64,000 nt of DNA from JAHEGP01 sp963751595. Lineage in GTDB: Bacteria > Pseudomonadota > Gammaproteobacteria > Pseudomonadales > JAHEGP01. The position numbers were made by a program, and so were the translations under genes. Location: assembly GCA_963751595.1 (NCBI GenBank), contig CAVVVC010000002.1, positions 62,001-126,000 of the forward strand, written 5' to 3'. Shown piece by piece: positions 1 to 9,445 of this stretch (position 1 is the stretch's first letter; each line of letters begins with the position of its first letter). The notes below the pieces were generated by a model. The model did no database searches. It worked only from the letters and a program-made list of their open reading frames with translations, and was not told where the DNA came from.

Positions 1-769
1 GCTGCTGGACGCCGGTGAACTGCTGGGCATCGTACCCGAAGACCCCAAAACCCCTTACGACGTGCGCGAGATCATTGCGCGCATTGCCGATGGGTCCGAC
101 TACCTGGACTTCAAGCCCGACTTCGACGTGGGCACCGTCTGCGGACATATTGAAATCCAGGGTCACGCCTGTGGCGTGATCGGCAACAACGGCCCCATTA
201 CCGCTAACGGCTCTGTCAAGGCGGGGCAGTTCATCCAGCTTTGCGAACAAGCTGGCACCCCCTTGCTTTTCCTGCACAATACCACCGGGTTCATCGTTGG
301 TACTGAGTCGGAAAGGGCGGGCATTATCAAACATGGCTCCAAGCTGATTCAGGCAGTGACCAATAGCACGGTTGCGAAAATCAGCGTTGTCGTTGGCGGT
401 TCCTACGGCGCCGGCAACTATGCCATGTGTGGCAGGGGTATGGACCCGCGTTTTATGTTTGCCTGGCCGCGCAGCGTGGTATCGGTGATGGGCCCGGCCC
501 AGGCCGGCAGCGTTTTGCGCACGGTTGCAGAGGCAAAAATGCAGCGGGCCGGGCAGGTCAATAGCGAACTCCTGGACGCGCTGGAAAAAGATACCGTCGA
601 TACCATGGAGGCGAAATCACGTGCCCTCGCCAACACCGCGCGACTATGGGATGACGGCCTCATCGATCCCCGGGATACCCGTGCTGTCGTCGGCTTTGTA
701 TTGCGCATTTGTCGCGACGCCGATCGCCGCCGACTCAATGCCAATAGCTTTGGCATTGCCCGTCTGTAA
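1..769 (+). CDS. Acyl-CoA carboxylase carboxyltransferase (beta) subunit, Atu/geranyl-CoA carboxylase type, 5' truncated
   Basis: The reading frame is open from the window edge and ends at TAA 767-769, leaving about 255 C-terminal residues. This is the C-terminal half of a biotin-dependent carboxyltransferase, which moves CO2 from carboxybiotin to an acyl-CoA. The PYDVREIIARIADGS stretch, the HNTTGF-like segment and the glycine-rich GGSYGAGNYAMCG motif are typical of methylcrotonyl-, geranyl- and related acyl-CoA carboxylases. The 23-bp gap to an enoyl-CoA hydratase, then a biotin carboxylase/BCCP subunit and an AtuA homologue, point to the Atu branch (AtuC-like) rather than leucine degradation. 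Substrate choice cannot be read from sequence, and a methylcrotonyl-CoA enzyme remains possible. The upstream part of the operon lies outside the window. Confidence 0.85.
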   Translation, partial: LLDAGELLGIVPEDPKTPYDVREIIARIADGSDYLDFKPDFDVGTVCGHIEIQGHACGVIGNNGPITANGSVKAGQFIQLCEQAGTPLLFLHNTTGFIVGTESERAGIIKHGSKLIQAVTNSTVAKISVVVGGSYGAGNYAMCGRGMDPRFMFAWPRSVVSVMGPAQAGSVLRTVAEAKMQRAGQVNSELLDALEKDTVDTMEAKSRALANTARLWDDGLIDPRDTRAVVGFVLRICRDADRRRLNANSFGIARL

Positions 770-791
770 GCTGATCTCCCGGAGAATTGCG

Positions 792-1595
792 ATGTCCCTA
801 CCCGAATGCAAGGAATTGTTGCTCGACCTCCAGGGTGGTGTCCTCTACATCACCCTGAATCGCCCGCAGAAACGCAATGCCATGAATATCGGTCTGGTAG
901 AGGAGTTGATGGCGGTATTCGATGCTATAGCCGGGCGCCGGGAAGTCCGTGCAACGGTCTTGCGCGGCGCCGACGGCAATTTCTGCGCCGGCGGTGATAT
1001 CGGCGGCATGAACAGGCGCGGTGGGGACGAAACTGCCGCCGAACGCGGGACCTGGGAATTCAACCGCCTGTTCGGGCGAATGATCAGCCAGGTCAATCGC
1101 GCGCCCCAGGTGGTTATCACCCTGCTGGAAGGCGCGGTGCTGGGGGGTGGTTTCGGCCTGGCCTGTATCAGCGATATCGCCATAGCCGACCGCCACGCCC
1201 GGTTTGCCATGCCGGAAACCGGGCTGGGAATAGTGCCGGCCCAGATAGCGCCCTTCGTGGTGGCCCGGATCGGATTGACCCAGGCCCGGCGGCTGGCGCT
1301 GCTGGGGGAGCCGGTAGACGGATTGGCGGCTCAGCAGCTGGGCATCGTGCATTTTGTCAGTGAGGGTCCCGAGCAAATGCAGGCCCGGCTGGAGGCTGTG
1401 CTGAAGCAGTTGAAGCGTTGCGCGCCCGGGGCCAATGCCGTCACCAAGCAATTGCTGCTGGACTCGGGCCAGGTGGATCTGGAGCAGTTGCTGGATCGCG
1501 CGGCGGATGATTTTTGTGCGGCTTTGCGGGGCAGTGAGGGGCAGGAAGGCACCCGCGCGTTTCTCGAGAAGCGGCGGCCGAGTTGGGCGCTCTAG
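792..1595 (+). CDS. Enoyl-CoA hydratase/isomerase family protein (AtuE-like)
   Basis: 267-residue crotonase-fold protein. An N-terminal ITLNRPQKRNAMN motif and the oxyanion-hole segment around NFCAGGDIGGM are followed by a second glycine-rich segment (VLGGGFGLACISD) and the usual C-terminal helices. The ATG at 792 is preceded by GGAGAA at 781-786, so the longer frame reaching upstream into the carboxyltransferase gene is not used. It sits between the two carboxylase subunits. In the Pseudomonas Atu pathway a hydratase (AtuE) acts on isohexenyl-glutaconyl-CoA, the product of geranyl-CoA carboxylation. In leucine degradation the equivalent is methylglutaconyl-CoA hydratase. Context favours the former, but the substrate is inferred only. 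Confidence 0.85.
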   Translation: MSLPECKELLLDLQGGVLYITLNRPQKRNAMNIGLVEELMAVFDAIAGRREVRATVLRGADGNFCAGGDIGGMNRRGGDETAAERGTWEFNRLFGRMISQVNRAPQVVITLLEGAVLGGGFGLACISDIAIADRHARFAMPETGLGIVPAQIAPFVVARIGLTQARRLALLGEPVDGLAAQQLGIVHFVSEGPEQMQARLEAVLKQLKRCAPGANAVTKQLLLDSGQVDLEQLLDRAADDFCAALRGSEGQEGTRAFLEKRRPSWAL

Positions 1596-1688
1596 CAAGG
1601 TCAGGCGTTTCGCGGTCCCGGGCTGTTTGTACCCGGGTGGAAGCTTTCCCCGGGCTCGTCTTTGCCAGTCAGCGTTATGGAATTCACT

Positions 1689-3653
1689 ATGCATAAAATA
1701 TTAATAGCGAATCGCGGTGAGATCGCAGTCAGGGTCATTCGCAGTGCGCGGGATCTCGGCTATCGCACGGTTGCCGTCTACAGCGAGGCCGATGCCCATG
1801 CCCTGCACGTGAGCGAAGCCGACGAGGCGGTTTGCATCGGGCCGGCGGCGGTTGGCGAATCCTACCTGGTCGCGGCCAATATTATCGAGGCAGCCCGGCG
1901 CAGCGGTGCCGATGCCATTCATCCCGGTTACGGTTTCCTCTCTGAAAATGCCACCTTTGCCCGCGCCTGCGGTGACGAGGGCCTGGTTTTCGTCGGTCCC
2001 CCCGCCGAGGCCATCGACCTTATGGGTAGCAAGCGGCGTTCGAAAATAGCCATGCTGGAGGCCGGGGTGCCTTGTATTCCCGGCTATCAGGGCGAAGATC
2101 AAAGCAGTGAGACGCTGTTGGCCCGGGCCGTGGAGACCGGATTTCCGCTCATGGTGAAAGCCTCCGCCGGCGGCGGTGGGCGAGGTATGCGCCTGGTTCA
2201 GCGTGCAGAAGACCTTGCCGAGCAAATAGCCACTGCGCGCTCGGAGGCGAAAACAGCCTTTGGCAGCGATGAGCTGATTCTGGAAAAGGCGGTGTTGCAG
2301 CCCCGGCACATCGAAATCCAGGTGTTTGCCGACGCCCATGGCAATGTGGTGCATCTGGGAGAGCGGGACTGCTCGATTCAGCGGCGGCACCAGAAAGTGC
2401 TTGAGGAGGCGCCGTCGCCCTTCGTCGATCCGGGCTTGCGGGAGCGCATGGGTAACGCGGCGGTGGAGGCCGCCAGGGCCTGTAATTACCGCGGTGCCGG
2501 TACGGTGGAGTTCCTGGTCGATGGCGACAGGAATTTCTACTTCCTGGAGATGAATACGCGTTTGCAGGTGGAGCACCCGGTCACCGAACTGGTGACCGGG
2601 CAGGATCTGGTCAAGTGGCAACTGCTGGTGGCGGCAGGGGAGCCGCTCCCTTTACAGCAGGCGCAGATCGAGCTGCGGGGTCACGCGATTGAAGTCCGCC
2701 TGTATGCCGAGGACCCGCGCCAGGATTTCCTGCCCCAGACCGGCGAGGTATTGGTCTGGGATTTGCCGTCCAGAGCAGGTGTCAGGATTGACCACGGTAT
2801 TCGTCAGGGCCAGTTCGTGGGCACGCACTACGATCCGCTGCTGGCCAAGTTGATCGGCTTTGGGGATACCCGGGAAATCGCGGCCAGGCGGGCAGCTTCG
2901 GCGCTGGCGGACACGGGATTGCTCGGGGTCAACAACAACAAGCTTTTCCTCCACGATGTGCTGCGTCATCCGGCGTTTATCGCCAGCGATGTCACCACCG
3001 CCTTCATCGAGCAGCATTTCCCCGCCCCGGCCGGCGCCAGTGACACCCAACCGGGCATCGACACCCTGGCGAGGGCGGCGCTGCTTTACTACCAACGCTC
3101 CAGGCAGGACGCAGCGAGTTGGAGCAGCGCGGCGGCCAACAATGCGTACTTGACGCTGCGCTTCGAGGATCGTCTGTTCAGGCTGCACCTGCTGGAGCGG
3201 GGGGGAAGCGTTACGGTTAGCTGGGAGCAGCAGCGCTTCGAGCTGCGCCTGCTGCACCGGGATCGCCACAATGCCTTTTTGTTGGAGAACACGCTGCGCC
3301 GACGCTGCCAGTTTGCCTTCGCCGGCGACACCCTGTTTGTTGACGATGGCCAGGGCCATTTCAGGTTCGAAAACGTGACCCACCAGCCGGCCCGGGCCGA
3401 CGCTGCAGGCGGTAGCGGTGAGCTGCTGGCGTCGATGGATGGCGCCATAGTAAAAGTGTTGGTCGAGCCTGGCGATGCCGTGAAGCGGGGCCAGACCCTG
3501 ATCGTGCTGGAGGCGATGAAAATGGAGCATCAGCTCAAAGCCGGTATCACGGGTGTGGTAGAGGCGATCAACAGCCAGCCCGGGCAGCAGGTCAGGGCAC
3601 GACAACTGTTGGCGACGATCATCCCCGTTGCCGATGGTGATGGCGAGGAGTAA
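1689..3653 (+). CDS. Acyl-CoA carboxylase biotin carboxylase/biotin carrier (alpha) subunit, AtuF-like
   Basis: About 654 residues. The N-terminal biotin carboxylase domain starts with KILIANRGEIAVRV and contains the ATP-grasp loop SAGGGGRGMR and the ERDCSIQRRHQKV and EMNTRLQVEHPVTE motifs. A linker region leads to a C-terminal biotinyl domain with the biotinylation motif EAMKMEH. This is the ATP-dependent subunit that carboxylates biotin for the carboxyltransferase encoded at the window start. ATG 1689 is chosen because family members begin directly at the KILIANRGE strand. ATG 1677 and TTG 1662 are in-frame alternatives without a clear ribosome-binding site. Only 5 bp separate it from the AtuA gene, indicating one transcript. 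Geranyl-CoA specificity is inferred from context. Confidence 0.88.
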   Translation: MHKILIANRGEIAVRVIRSARDLGYRTVAVYSEADAHALHVSEADEAVCIGPAAVGESYLVAANIIEAARRSGADAIHPGYGFLSENATFARACGDEGLVFVGPPAEAIDLMGSKRRSKIAMLEAGVPCIPGYQGEDQSSETLLARAVETGFPLMVKASAGGGGRGMRLVQRAEDLAEQIATARSEAKTAFGSDELILEKAVLQPRHIEIQVFADAHGNVVHLGERDCSIQRRHQKVLEEAPSPFVDPGLRERMGNAAVEAARACNYRGAGTVEFLVDGDRNFYFLEMNTRLQVEHPVTELVTGQDLVKWQLLVAAGEPLPLQQAQIELRGHAIEVRLYAEDPRQDFLPQTGEVLVWDLPSRAGVRIDHGIRQGQFVGTHYDPLLAKLIGFGDTREIAARRAASALADTGLLGVNNNKLFLHDVLRHPAFIASDVTTAFIEQHFPAPAGASDTQPGIDTLARAALLYYQRSRQDAASWSSAAANNAYLTLRFEDRLFRLHLLERGGSVTVSWEQQRFELRLLHRDRHNAFLLENTLRRRCQFAFAGDTLFVDDGQGHFRFENVTHQPARADAAGGSGELLASMDGAIVKVLVEPGDAVKRGQTLIVLEAMKMEHQLKAGITGVVEAINSQPGQQVRARQLLATIIPVADGDGEE

Positions 3654-3658
3654 ACAGG

Positions 3659-5452
3659 ATGATGGAGAAAACCGTGAGAATCGGCTGTGCCTCGGGGTTC
3701 TATGGCGACAGCCAACTCGCCGCGCGGCAATTGGTCGACAGGGGCGAAATCGACTACCTGGTATTCGATTACCTGGCCGAGGTAACCATGGCGATACTGT
3801 CGCGGGCGAAAGCCAAAAATGGCAATCTTGGCTACGCGGTGGATTTCGTAACCGTGGCGATGAAAGACGTGCTGGCGGATTGCGCGGCACGGGGAATCAA
3901 GGTGGTGGCCAACGCCGGTGGTGTTAACGTTCCCGCCTGTATCGAAGCCCTGCAAGCGCTGTGCCGCGAGAGGAACTTAAACCTCAGGATCGCGGGGGTG
4001 TACGGCGACGATCTATCACCACGGGTCACCGAGCTGGCAACCGCCGGTTTGCCTGAAATGGAAACCGGAGCAGCTCTCCCGGGGGAGCTGGCCAGCATCA
4101 ACGCCTACCTGGGAGCGCGCCCGATCGCCGATGCCCTCGGCGCTGGCGCCGATGTCGTGGTGACCGGCAGGGTGGTGGACAGCGCGGTGGTACTGGGGCC
4201 CTTGATGCATGAGTTTGCCTGGGGGGAAACCGACTATGATCAGCTCGCCCAGGGCTCGCTGGCGGGGCACGTGATTGAATGTGGCGCCCAGTGCACCGGC
4301 GGCAACTTCACTGATTGGCAGCAGGTTCCCGACTTTTCCAATATGGGATACCCCGTTGCCGCCGTTAGCGCCGACGGCAGCTTTACCATTGAGACGCCGC
4401 CGGGCACGGGTGGGCTGGTTTGCAGAGCTGGCGTGGGGGAGCAAATACTGTACGAAATTGGCGATCCTGCCAACTACCTATTGCCCGATGTCGCCTGTGA
4501 TTTCAGCAACGTGCGCCTGGAGCAGCTCGAAGGCAACAAAGTTCGGGTCAGTGGCGCCAGTGGCCGTGCTCCGGGTAATCAATACAAGGTCTGTGCGACC
4601 TATGTGGATGGCTACCGGCTGATGGGTAGCTTCTTTATTGGCGGGTTGCGGGCCGCTGCCAAGGCCCGCTGCAATCTGGACGCCTGGGTAGCCCGCACCC
4701 GGCGCTACTTTGGCGAACAGGGAATGGCGGATTATCGCCAGCTCAGCCTCGAAGTGATCGGCGCTGAAGATACCTATGGCCCCCACGCCCAGGTACTGAA
4801 CACGCGGGAGGTGATGGCGAAATTCGGCCTCCACCACGACAACCCCAAAGCCCTGCAGTTCGCCGCCAACGAGCTGGCCTATCTCGCTACCTCAGCGGCC
4901 CCGGGAATGAGTGGCTTCAGTGCCGGCAGGGCGCGGCCGCAGCCGCTGATGCGAATACACTCCGCACTGATCGACAAGGGCGAGGTCCCTGTGACCGTGC
5001 AACTGGGAGCTGACATTTTAATTGAGCAGTGTTACCAGACCATGGACAGCTCCAGCCCGCGGCCCAGGGTCAGGCGGGCCTTGCCGGCCTTCGATCACCA
5101 GGGTGAATGGCGTTCGGTGCCGCTGGAGACACTGGCCTGTGCCCGCAGCGGTGACAAGGGCAACACGGCAAATATCGGCGTCATCGCGCGGCGGCCGGAA
5201 TACCTGGCGCTGTTGTCTCAGCAGCTCACCGCCCGGACGGTTGGAGACTATTTCGACCACCTGGTAGACGGTGAAGTGGAGCGCTTCGAAGTGCCGGGCT
5301 TCGATGCTTTCAATTTTGTGCTGGGCGAGGCGCTGGGCGGCGGCGGAACCGCTTCCATCAGGATCGACTCCCAGGGCAAAGCCTATGGTCAGATGCTGCT
5401 GTCGATGCCCATTGAGATTCCCGCCCACTGGTGCAACGATCCGGTTTGCTAG
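3659..5452 (+). CDS. AtuA family protein (DUF1446), acyclic terpene utilization
   Basis: 597 residues. The first ~450 residues match the AtuA/DUF1446 fold (start KTVRIGCASGFYGDS, internal VVVTGRVVDSAVVLGP and NANAGGVN-like segments). The last ~110 residues form the additional AtuA C-terminal domain beginning near LETLACARSGDKGN, which is present in full-length AtuA proteins. The biochemical role of AtuA is not established; in Pseudomonas it is encoded with and required for the citronellol/geranyl-CoA pathway. The gene follows the biotin carboxylase subunit by 5 bp with GAGGAG upstream. Here it is last in the operon, whereas atuA is first in the Pseudomonas cluster. Family assignment is firm; pathway assignment is inference from the four-gene context. 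Confidence 0.85.
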   Translation: MMEKTVRIGCASGFYGDSQLAARQLVDRGEIDYLVFDYLAEVTMAILSRAKAKNGNLGYAVDFVTVAMKDVLADCAARGIKVVANAGGVNVPACIEALQALCRERNLNLRIAGVYGDDLSPRVTELATAGLPEMETGAALPGELASINAYLGARPIADALGAGADVVVTGRVVDSAVVLGPLMHEFAWGETDYDQLAQGSLAGHVIECGAQCTGGNFTDWQQVPDFSNMGYPVAAVSADGSFTIETPPGTGGLVCRAGVGEQILYEIGDPANYLLPDVACDFSNVRLEQLEGNKVRVSGASGRAPGNQYKVCATYVDGYRLMGSFFIGGLRAAAKARCNLDAWVARTRRYFGEQGMADYRQLSLEVIGAEDTYGPHAQVLNTREVMAKFGLHHDNPKALQFAANELAYLATSAAPGMSGFSAGRARPQPLMRIHSALIDKGEVPVTVQLGADILIEQCYQTMDSSSPRPRVRRALPAFDHQGEWRSVPLETLACARSGDKGNTANIGVIARRPEYLALLSQQLTARTVGDYFDHLVDGEVERFEVPGFDAFNFVLGEALGGGGTASIRIDSQGKAYGQMLLSMPIEIPAHWCNDPVC

Positions 5453-5658
5453 CCTGAACGGGGCCCGGCACACCACCGGGCTCCGGCCGAGCGGCGTGAT
5501 TCCCCAGCGGGCCGAACTCCTGGGGCTCCTGTTCGTCGCAAGTTCACCAGGGGTTCGTAGTGGCGACATGCCATTATTGGTATGATTGCCGCCTTCGCCT
5601 CGAAATGGCTTCCGAAAAATCCGCCCAAGCTACCGCCTTGCCTGACAGGACAGTATCC

Positions 5659-6609
5659 ATGTGGTTCAAGAACCTACGCATTTATCGCTTCACTCGTCCC
5701 TTTGAACTGAGCGCCGAGCAACTCGCTGAGGCCCTCGGGGAACACCCTTTTGTGCCCTGTGGCAAGCTCGAACCGATGCGCGCCGGCTGGGTGTCGCCCC
5801 TGGGTCACCCTTATACCGAGCTGGTACATGCCAGCGATGGCTGCCTGATGATGTGTGCCAGGCGCCAGGAAAAAGTGTTGCCGGCGGCGGTGATCAACGA
5901 AGCCCTCGATGACAAGGTGCGGGAAATCGAGGCGGCGGAGGCCCGCAAGGTCGGCCGCTCCGAGCGCAGCAAACTTAAAGACGAGCTGATTTTTACCCTG
6001 ATGCCCCGTGCCCTGGCACGATCGACGTTGATGTACGCTTATATCGATACCCGGGCGAATCTGCTGGTGGTGAATGCAGCTTCGGCAAAACGGGCGGAAG
6101 AACTCCTGGACTGGCTGCGCGGGGCAGTGGGCAGCCTGCCTGTCATTCCCCTGCGCCCCAGGAGCGTGCCGGTGCAAATCATGACCGCCTGGCTACTCGA
6201 GGGCCGGCCCCCGGCGGGCTTCGAGTTTGGCCACGAGTGCGAACTGCGGGACCCGGCCGATGAGGGTGCGACGATCCGCTGCAAAAACCAGGATCTGCAG
6301 GCGGCAGAAATCAACAACCATCTCAAGCTCGGGCTGACAGTTCCCCGCCTGGGCTTGTCTTGGCAGGGCGGCATCGAGTGCCTGATTGACGAGGAGCTGG
6401 CGGTCAAGCGGCTGGCCTTTGACGACGTGATTCAGGAGCGATCGGAGGCGAGCAATGCCGAAGATGCGGCTGCACGCTTTGACGCGGACTTTGCCATCAT
6501 GAGCGGGGCGCTGGCGCGTTTTATCCCGGACCTGCTGCAGGCCTTTGGTGGCGAGGACCTCAGTGACAATGACATCGAAAGCGAAGACAGGGCTGAAAGC
6601 GAGGCATAA
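5659..6609 (+). CDS. rdgC: Recombination-associated protein RdgC
   Basis: 316 residues, close to the usual ~303. The start MWFKNLRIYRF, the FVPCG segment and the W(V)SPLG region match RdgC. RdgC is a nucleoid-associated ring protein that encircles double-stranded DNA and limits RecA-mediated recombination. ATG 5659 is used because the family begins exactly there and ACAGGA lies about 10 bp upstream; the longer open frame from 5560 has no homologous N-terminus. The C-terminus is unusually acidic (many D/E in the last 25 residues). Monocistronic between the Atu operon and a convergent kinase gene. Confidence 0.95.
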   Translation: MWFKNLRIYRFTRPFELSAEQLAEALGEHPFVPCGKLEPMRAGWVSPLGHPYTELVHASDGCLMMCARRQEKVLPAAVINEALDDKVREIEAAEARKVGRSERSKLKDELIFTLMPRALARSTLMYAYIDTRANLLVVNAASAKRAEELLDWLRGAVGSLPVIPLRPRSVPVQIMTAWLLEGRPPAGFEFGHECELRDPADEGATIRCKNQDLQAAEINNHLKLGLTVPRLGLSWQGGIECLIDEELAVKRLAFDDVIQERSEASNAEDAAARFDADFAIMSGALARFIPDLLQAFGGEDLSDNDIESEDRAESEA

Positions 6610-6612
6610 AAA

Positions 6613-6667
6613 ATGCCGGGAAATCCGGCATGATAAGCAAAAGGGATAGGGGGGAGAAACTCCCCCC
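6613..6667. terminator. Two adjacent hairpins between rdgC and the convergent kinase gene
   Basis: The first hairpin is ATGCCGG / CCGGCAT (arms 6613-6619 and 6625-6631, 5-nt loop). On the minus strand it is followed by a run of T residues (A-run at 6608-6613 on the plus strand), so it fits an intrinsic terminator for the hybrid kinase operon. The second is an 8-bp stem GGGGGGAG / CTCCCCCC (6649-6656 and 6660-6667) with an AAA loop and no T tract. The pair lies between converging genes and may act in both directions. Confidence 0.6.
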
Positions 6668-6772
6668 GCCAATTCCGATTTGATCCTGGACATTTCCTTG
6701 TCCTGAGTATATTCCCTATACCCGTGTTCTTATCGTAACAATATCGACGCGAGTTACCATTCCTCCCAAGTA

Positions 6773-9445
6773 CTAGTACTTTCGTATTAGCTGCTCGGCG
6801 TCGTCGAGTAGCTGGCAGGCATCGGCGGCACTCAGCGAATCGGCTTCATCTGCAATTTCCCTGACCAGTGCATAGAGCATTTCTTCCCTGAATACTCCCG
6901 CCAGGCCCAACAGATCGTGGAGTGCGGTCTTGCGTTGCTGCGTATCCCCGGACTCAAAGCCCTGGCGGCAGTGTTCCAGCGTTTGCAGCAGTTGTTGTTG
7001 CAGTTGGGCCGCGGCTTCTTCACCCACTACCACTGGCACCGGGTTTGTCGAGGTGTCGGCTCGGGGGATGGTCGCTGCCCCGACGCGTTGGCAGTGCTCA
7101 CAGATGGCCCGCAGTAGAGCAACTTCGTCGATCGGCTTCAGCAGAATGGCATCGGCGCCGGCCCAACTGAGCGCCTGGCGTTCGGCGACGGTGACGTCGG
7201 CGGTCAGGCAAATAATCGGGATCCTGTTGCCCTGCTGGCGCAGGAGATTGATTACCCGGAGGCCATCGAGATGGGGCATGTGCAGGTCGACAAGCAACAG
7301 GTCGTAGCTGGCATCATCGGCGCAGGCCTGCATCGCCTGTTGGCCATCGGCAACCGCCGTCACCTTCGCCCCGTGCCGGGACAATAGCAGTCGCAGTAGT
7401 TCTCTTATCGATTGGTGATCCTCGGCCACCAGCACGCGCAGGCCCGCCAGGGTGGCGGTTTGCTCTGTCGTGCCCGGGTCCAGCCCGGCGTCCGGCGCGA
7501 GCAACTGGCTACTCTGGTTTGCCAGGCTTTGGCGTCGCAATGGCTTGGGGGCTAACTCGATACCCGCCGTCGATAGCCCGCCTGCAGCGATGCGTTGCAC
7601 CAGGTCGGGGGCGGCGGACAAGAGGATGATCGGCCCCTTGAAGCGGGTGCGAATACGCTTGAGCATGCGCAGCAGCGGCTGCTGTTTCACCTCCGCGTGG
7701 CTGAGCCCCAGGTAGAGCAAGTCGGGGCTTGAGCCCTCCAGTTCCAGCAACAGCTCGGCGCTGGAGTCGCACAGGGTAATGTTGTTGCTCCAGGTCTCAA
7801 GTGCGGCGCCCAGGGCCCGGTTGGCCCAGGTATTGCCCTCGTAAGCCAGCAGCGCCTTGTCGGCCAGCGTGGCGGGAGCCATTTCAGCTGGGAGGCTGTT
7901 GTCACGCTCGACTGTGATCGCGAATACGACCCGGGTGCCCTGGCCCGGGTCGCTGCTCAAACTGATTTGGCCCCCCATCAGTTGCACCAGTGACTCACAT
8001 ATGGCCAGGCCCAAACCGGTGCCTCCGTATTTTCGGGAGATCGAGTTGTCAGCCTGGGTAAAGGGCTGGAAGACCTGATTCTGGTGATCAGCATTGATCC
8101 CGATTCCCGTATCCCTGACTTCGCATTGCAGTACCATTGCGTCCCCGGACGTTTCCGCTATCCCCAGATGGACGACAACCTCTCCCTGTTCGGTAAACTT
8201 GATGGCATTGGCGAGCAGGTTGTTGACGACCTGTTTCAGGCGCAGGGCATCACCGATCACTGTTCGGGGAACGTCATTGTCGATCAGCAGCACCAGTTCG
8301 AGCCGCCGCTCGATGGCCTCGTAGCCGTGCAGGCCCACCACGTCCTCGAAACAATCGTGGAGCTTGAACGCGAGGGTTTCCAACTGCAGCGCTGCGGACT
8401 GAAGGCGCGAATAGTCAAGGATATCCTCGATAATGGATTGCAGGAGGACCGATGCATGCTCGATGTGGCGACTGTATTCCCGGCGCTGCAGGGGGCTTTC
8501 AGCCTGCATCAGCAGCCGGTTGAAGCCAATAATTGTCGTTAGCGGGGTGCGCAGTTCGTGGCTCATGCGGGCGAGAAAATCGCTCTTGGTTTGCAATGCC
8601 TGTTCGAGCACACGGTGCGTCTCCTCCAGCTCACGGTTGCGTCGCACCAGGCTTGCCGTTGCACTGTCGATGCGGTGTTCTTGCAGGCGTATATGGCGGT
8701 TGACACTTTCCACAAGTTGATTGAGGCCATTGGCCAGAGTGATGGTTTCCTCAGTGCCGGCAGGGGGGAAAACGGTGTTCGGTGCCTGGGAGTCCAATTG
8801 CCTGACATGGCGGGTGAGGGCGCGGACCGGGCCGCCAATATTGTCGCCCGCCCGCAGCGCAAACAGCACGCCGGTCAAAATACCCGCCAGGCCGAGCAGC
8901 ACGGCGCTGGCGAGCATGTCCCGAAACGCATCCAGCATATTCTGGTTATCCAGCGCCAGTACCACCCAGCCCACCGGCGGTGCCGCGGGATTCGGCTCGA
9001 GCTCGTCAGCCTCGAAGTCGATGACCTGCAACTGGGTGCGGGTTATCGGCCAGGTAAACTGGATGCTGTCGGCGTGGGACCTGACCACGAGTTGGCTGGT
9101 GTCGAGATTGGCGGCACAGCTCGCCTGCAACACCTGGCCCTCCTTTACCAGTACCCGGGCGTTGCTATCGAGAAAGCAGACCCGGGCCACGGCAGGGCGT
9201 CGAAGGGCGATGCGGGCCAGTTCTTTCAGTTGCTGGGTGTCTCCGGCATAGATGGCCAGCTCGGCGCCGGCCGCCAGGTAGCCGACACCAAGTTCGCCCA
9301 GCAGGCGCTCATTTGCTTCGATATCCTGGTAGCGTTGCCACGAGTAGTAGGTGATGATGGCGACCGTCACGAAGATCACAGGCACCAGCACAGCGGCCAG
9401 GATCTGGCGGGTTATAGGTCTTGGTCTGGTGGACAATGGTGTCAT
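6773..9445 (-). CDS. BarA-like hybrid sensor histidine kinase (HAMP-HisKA-HATPase-REC-Hpt)
   Basis: 890 residues. Membrane segments lie at about residues 14-33 and 178-197, enclosing a ~145-residue periplasmic sensor region, followed by HAMP and a coiled coil. The HisKA box SHELRTP has its phospho-accepting histidine at residue 296. The ATPase domain has NAIKFT, DTGIGI and GGTGLGLAI. A degenerate receiver-like region spans ~520-640, and a true receiver has Asp720 (LLLVDLHMP). A C-terminal Hpt-like helix bundle carries ALHDLLGLAG (His843), with Leu where the usual Lys stands in HxxKG. The gene overlaps the upstream binding-protein gene by 4 nt (ATGA), indicating translational coupling. Its partner is probably the NarL-type regulator at the head of the operon, through a His-Asp-His-Asp relay. 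Confidence 0.9.
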   Translation of the reverse strand: MTPLSTRPRPITRQILAAVLVPVIFVTVAIITYYSWQRYQDIEANERLLGELGVGYLAAGAELAIYAGDTQQLKELARIALRRPAVARVCFLDSNARVLVKEGQVLQASCAANLDTSQLVVRSHADSIQFTWPITRTQLQVIDFEADELEPNPAAPPVGWVVLALDNQNMLDAFRDMLASAVLLGLAGILTGVLFALRAGDNIGGPVRALTRHVRQLDSQAPNTVFPPAGTEETITLANGLNQLVESVNRHIRLQEHRIDSATASLVRRNRELEETHRVLEQALQTKSDFLARMSHELRTPLTTIIGFNRLLMQAESPLQRREYSRHIEHASVLLQSIIEDILDYSRLQSAALQLETLAFKLHDCFEDVVGLHGYEAIERRLELVLLIDNDVPRTVIGDALRLKQVVNNLLANAIKFTEQGEVVVHLGIAETSGDAMVLQCEVRDTGIGINADHQNQVFQPFTQADNSISRKYGGTGLGLAICESLVQLMGGQISLSSDPGQGTRVVFAITVERDNSLPAEMAPATLADKALLAYEGNTWANRALGAALETWSNNITLCDSSAELLLELEGSSPDLLYLGLSHAEVKQQPLLRMLKRIRTRFKGPIILLSAAPDLVQRIAAGGLSTAGIELAPKPLRRQSLANQSSQLLAPDAGLDPGTTEQTATLAGLRVLVAEDHQSIRELLRLLLSRHGAKVTAVADGQQAMQACADDASYDLLLVDLHMPHLDGLRVINLLRQQGNRIPIICLTADVTVAERQALSWAGADAILLKPIDEVALLRAICEHCQRVGAATIPRADTSTNPVPVVVGEEAAAQLQQQLLQTLEHCRQGFESGDTQQRKTALHDLLGLAGVFREEMLYALVREIADEADSLSAADACQLLDDAEQLIRKY

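Noticed and set aside
798..1694. 298-codon minus-strand open frame opposite the hydratase gene
   Set aside because: Antisense shadow of the crotonase gene without ribosome-binding site or known motifs.
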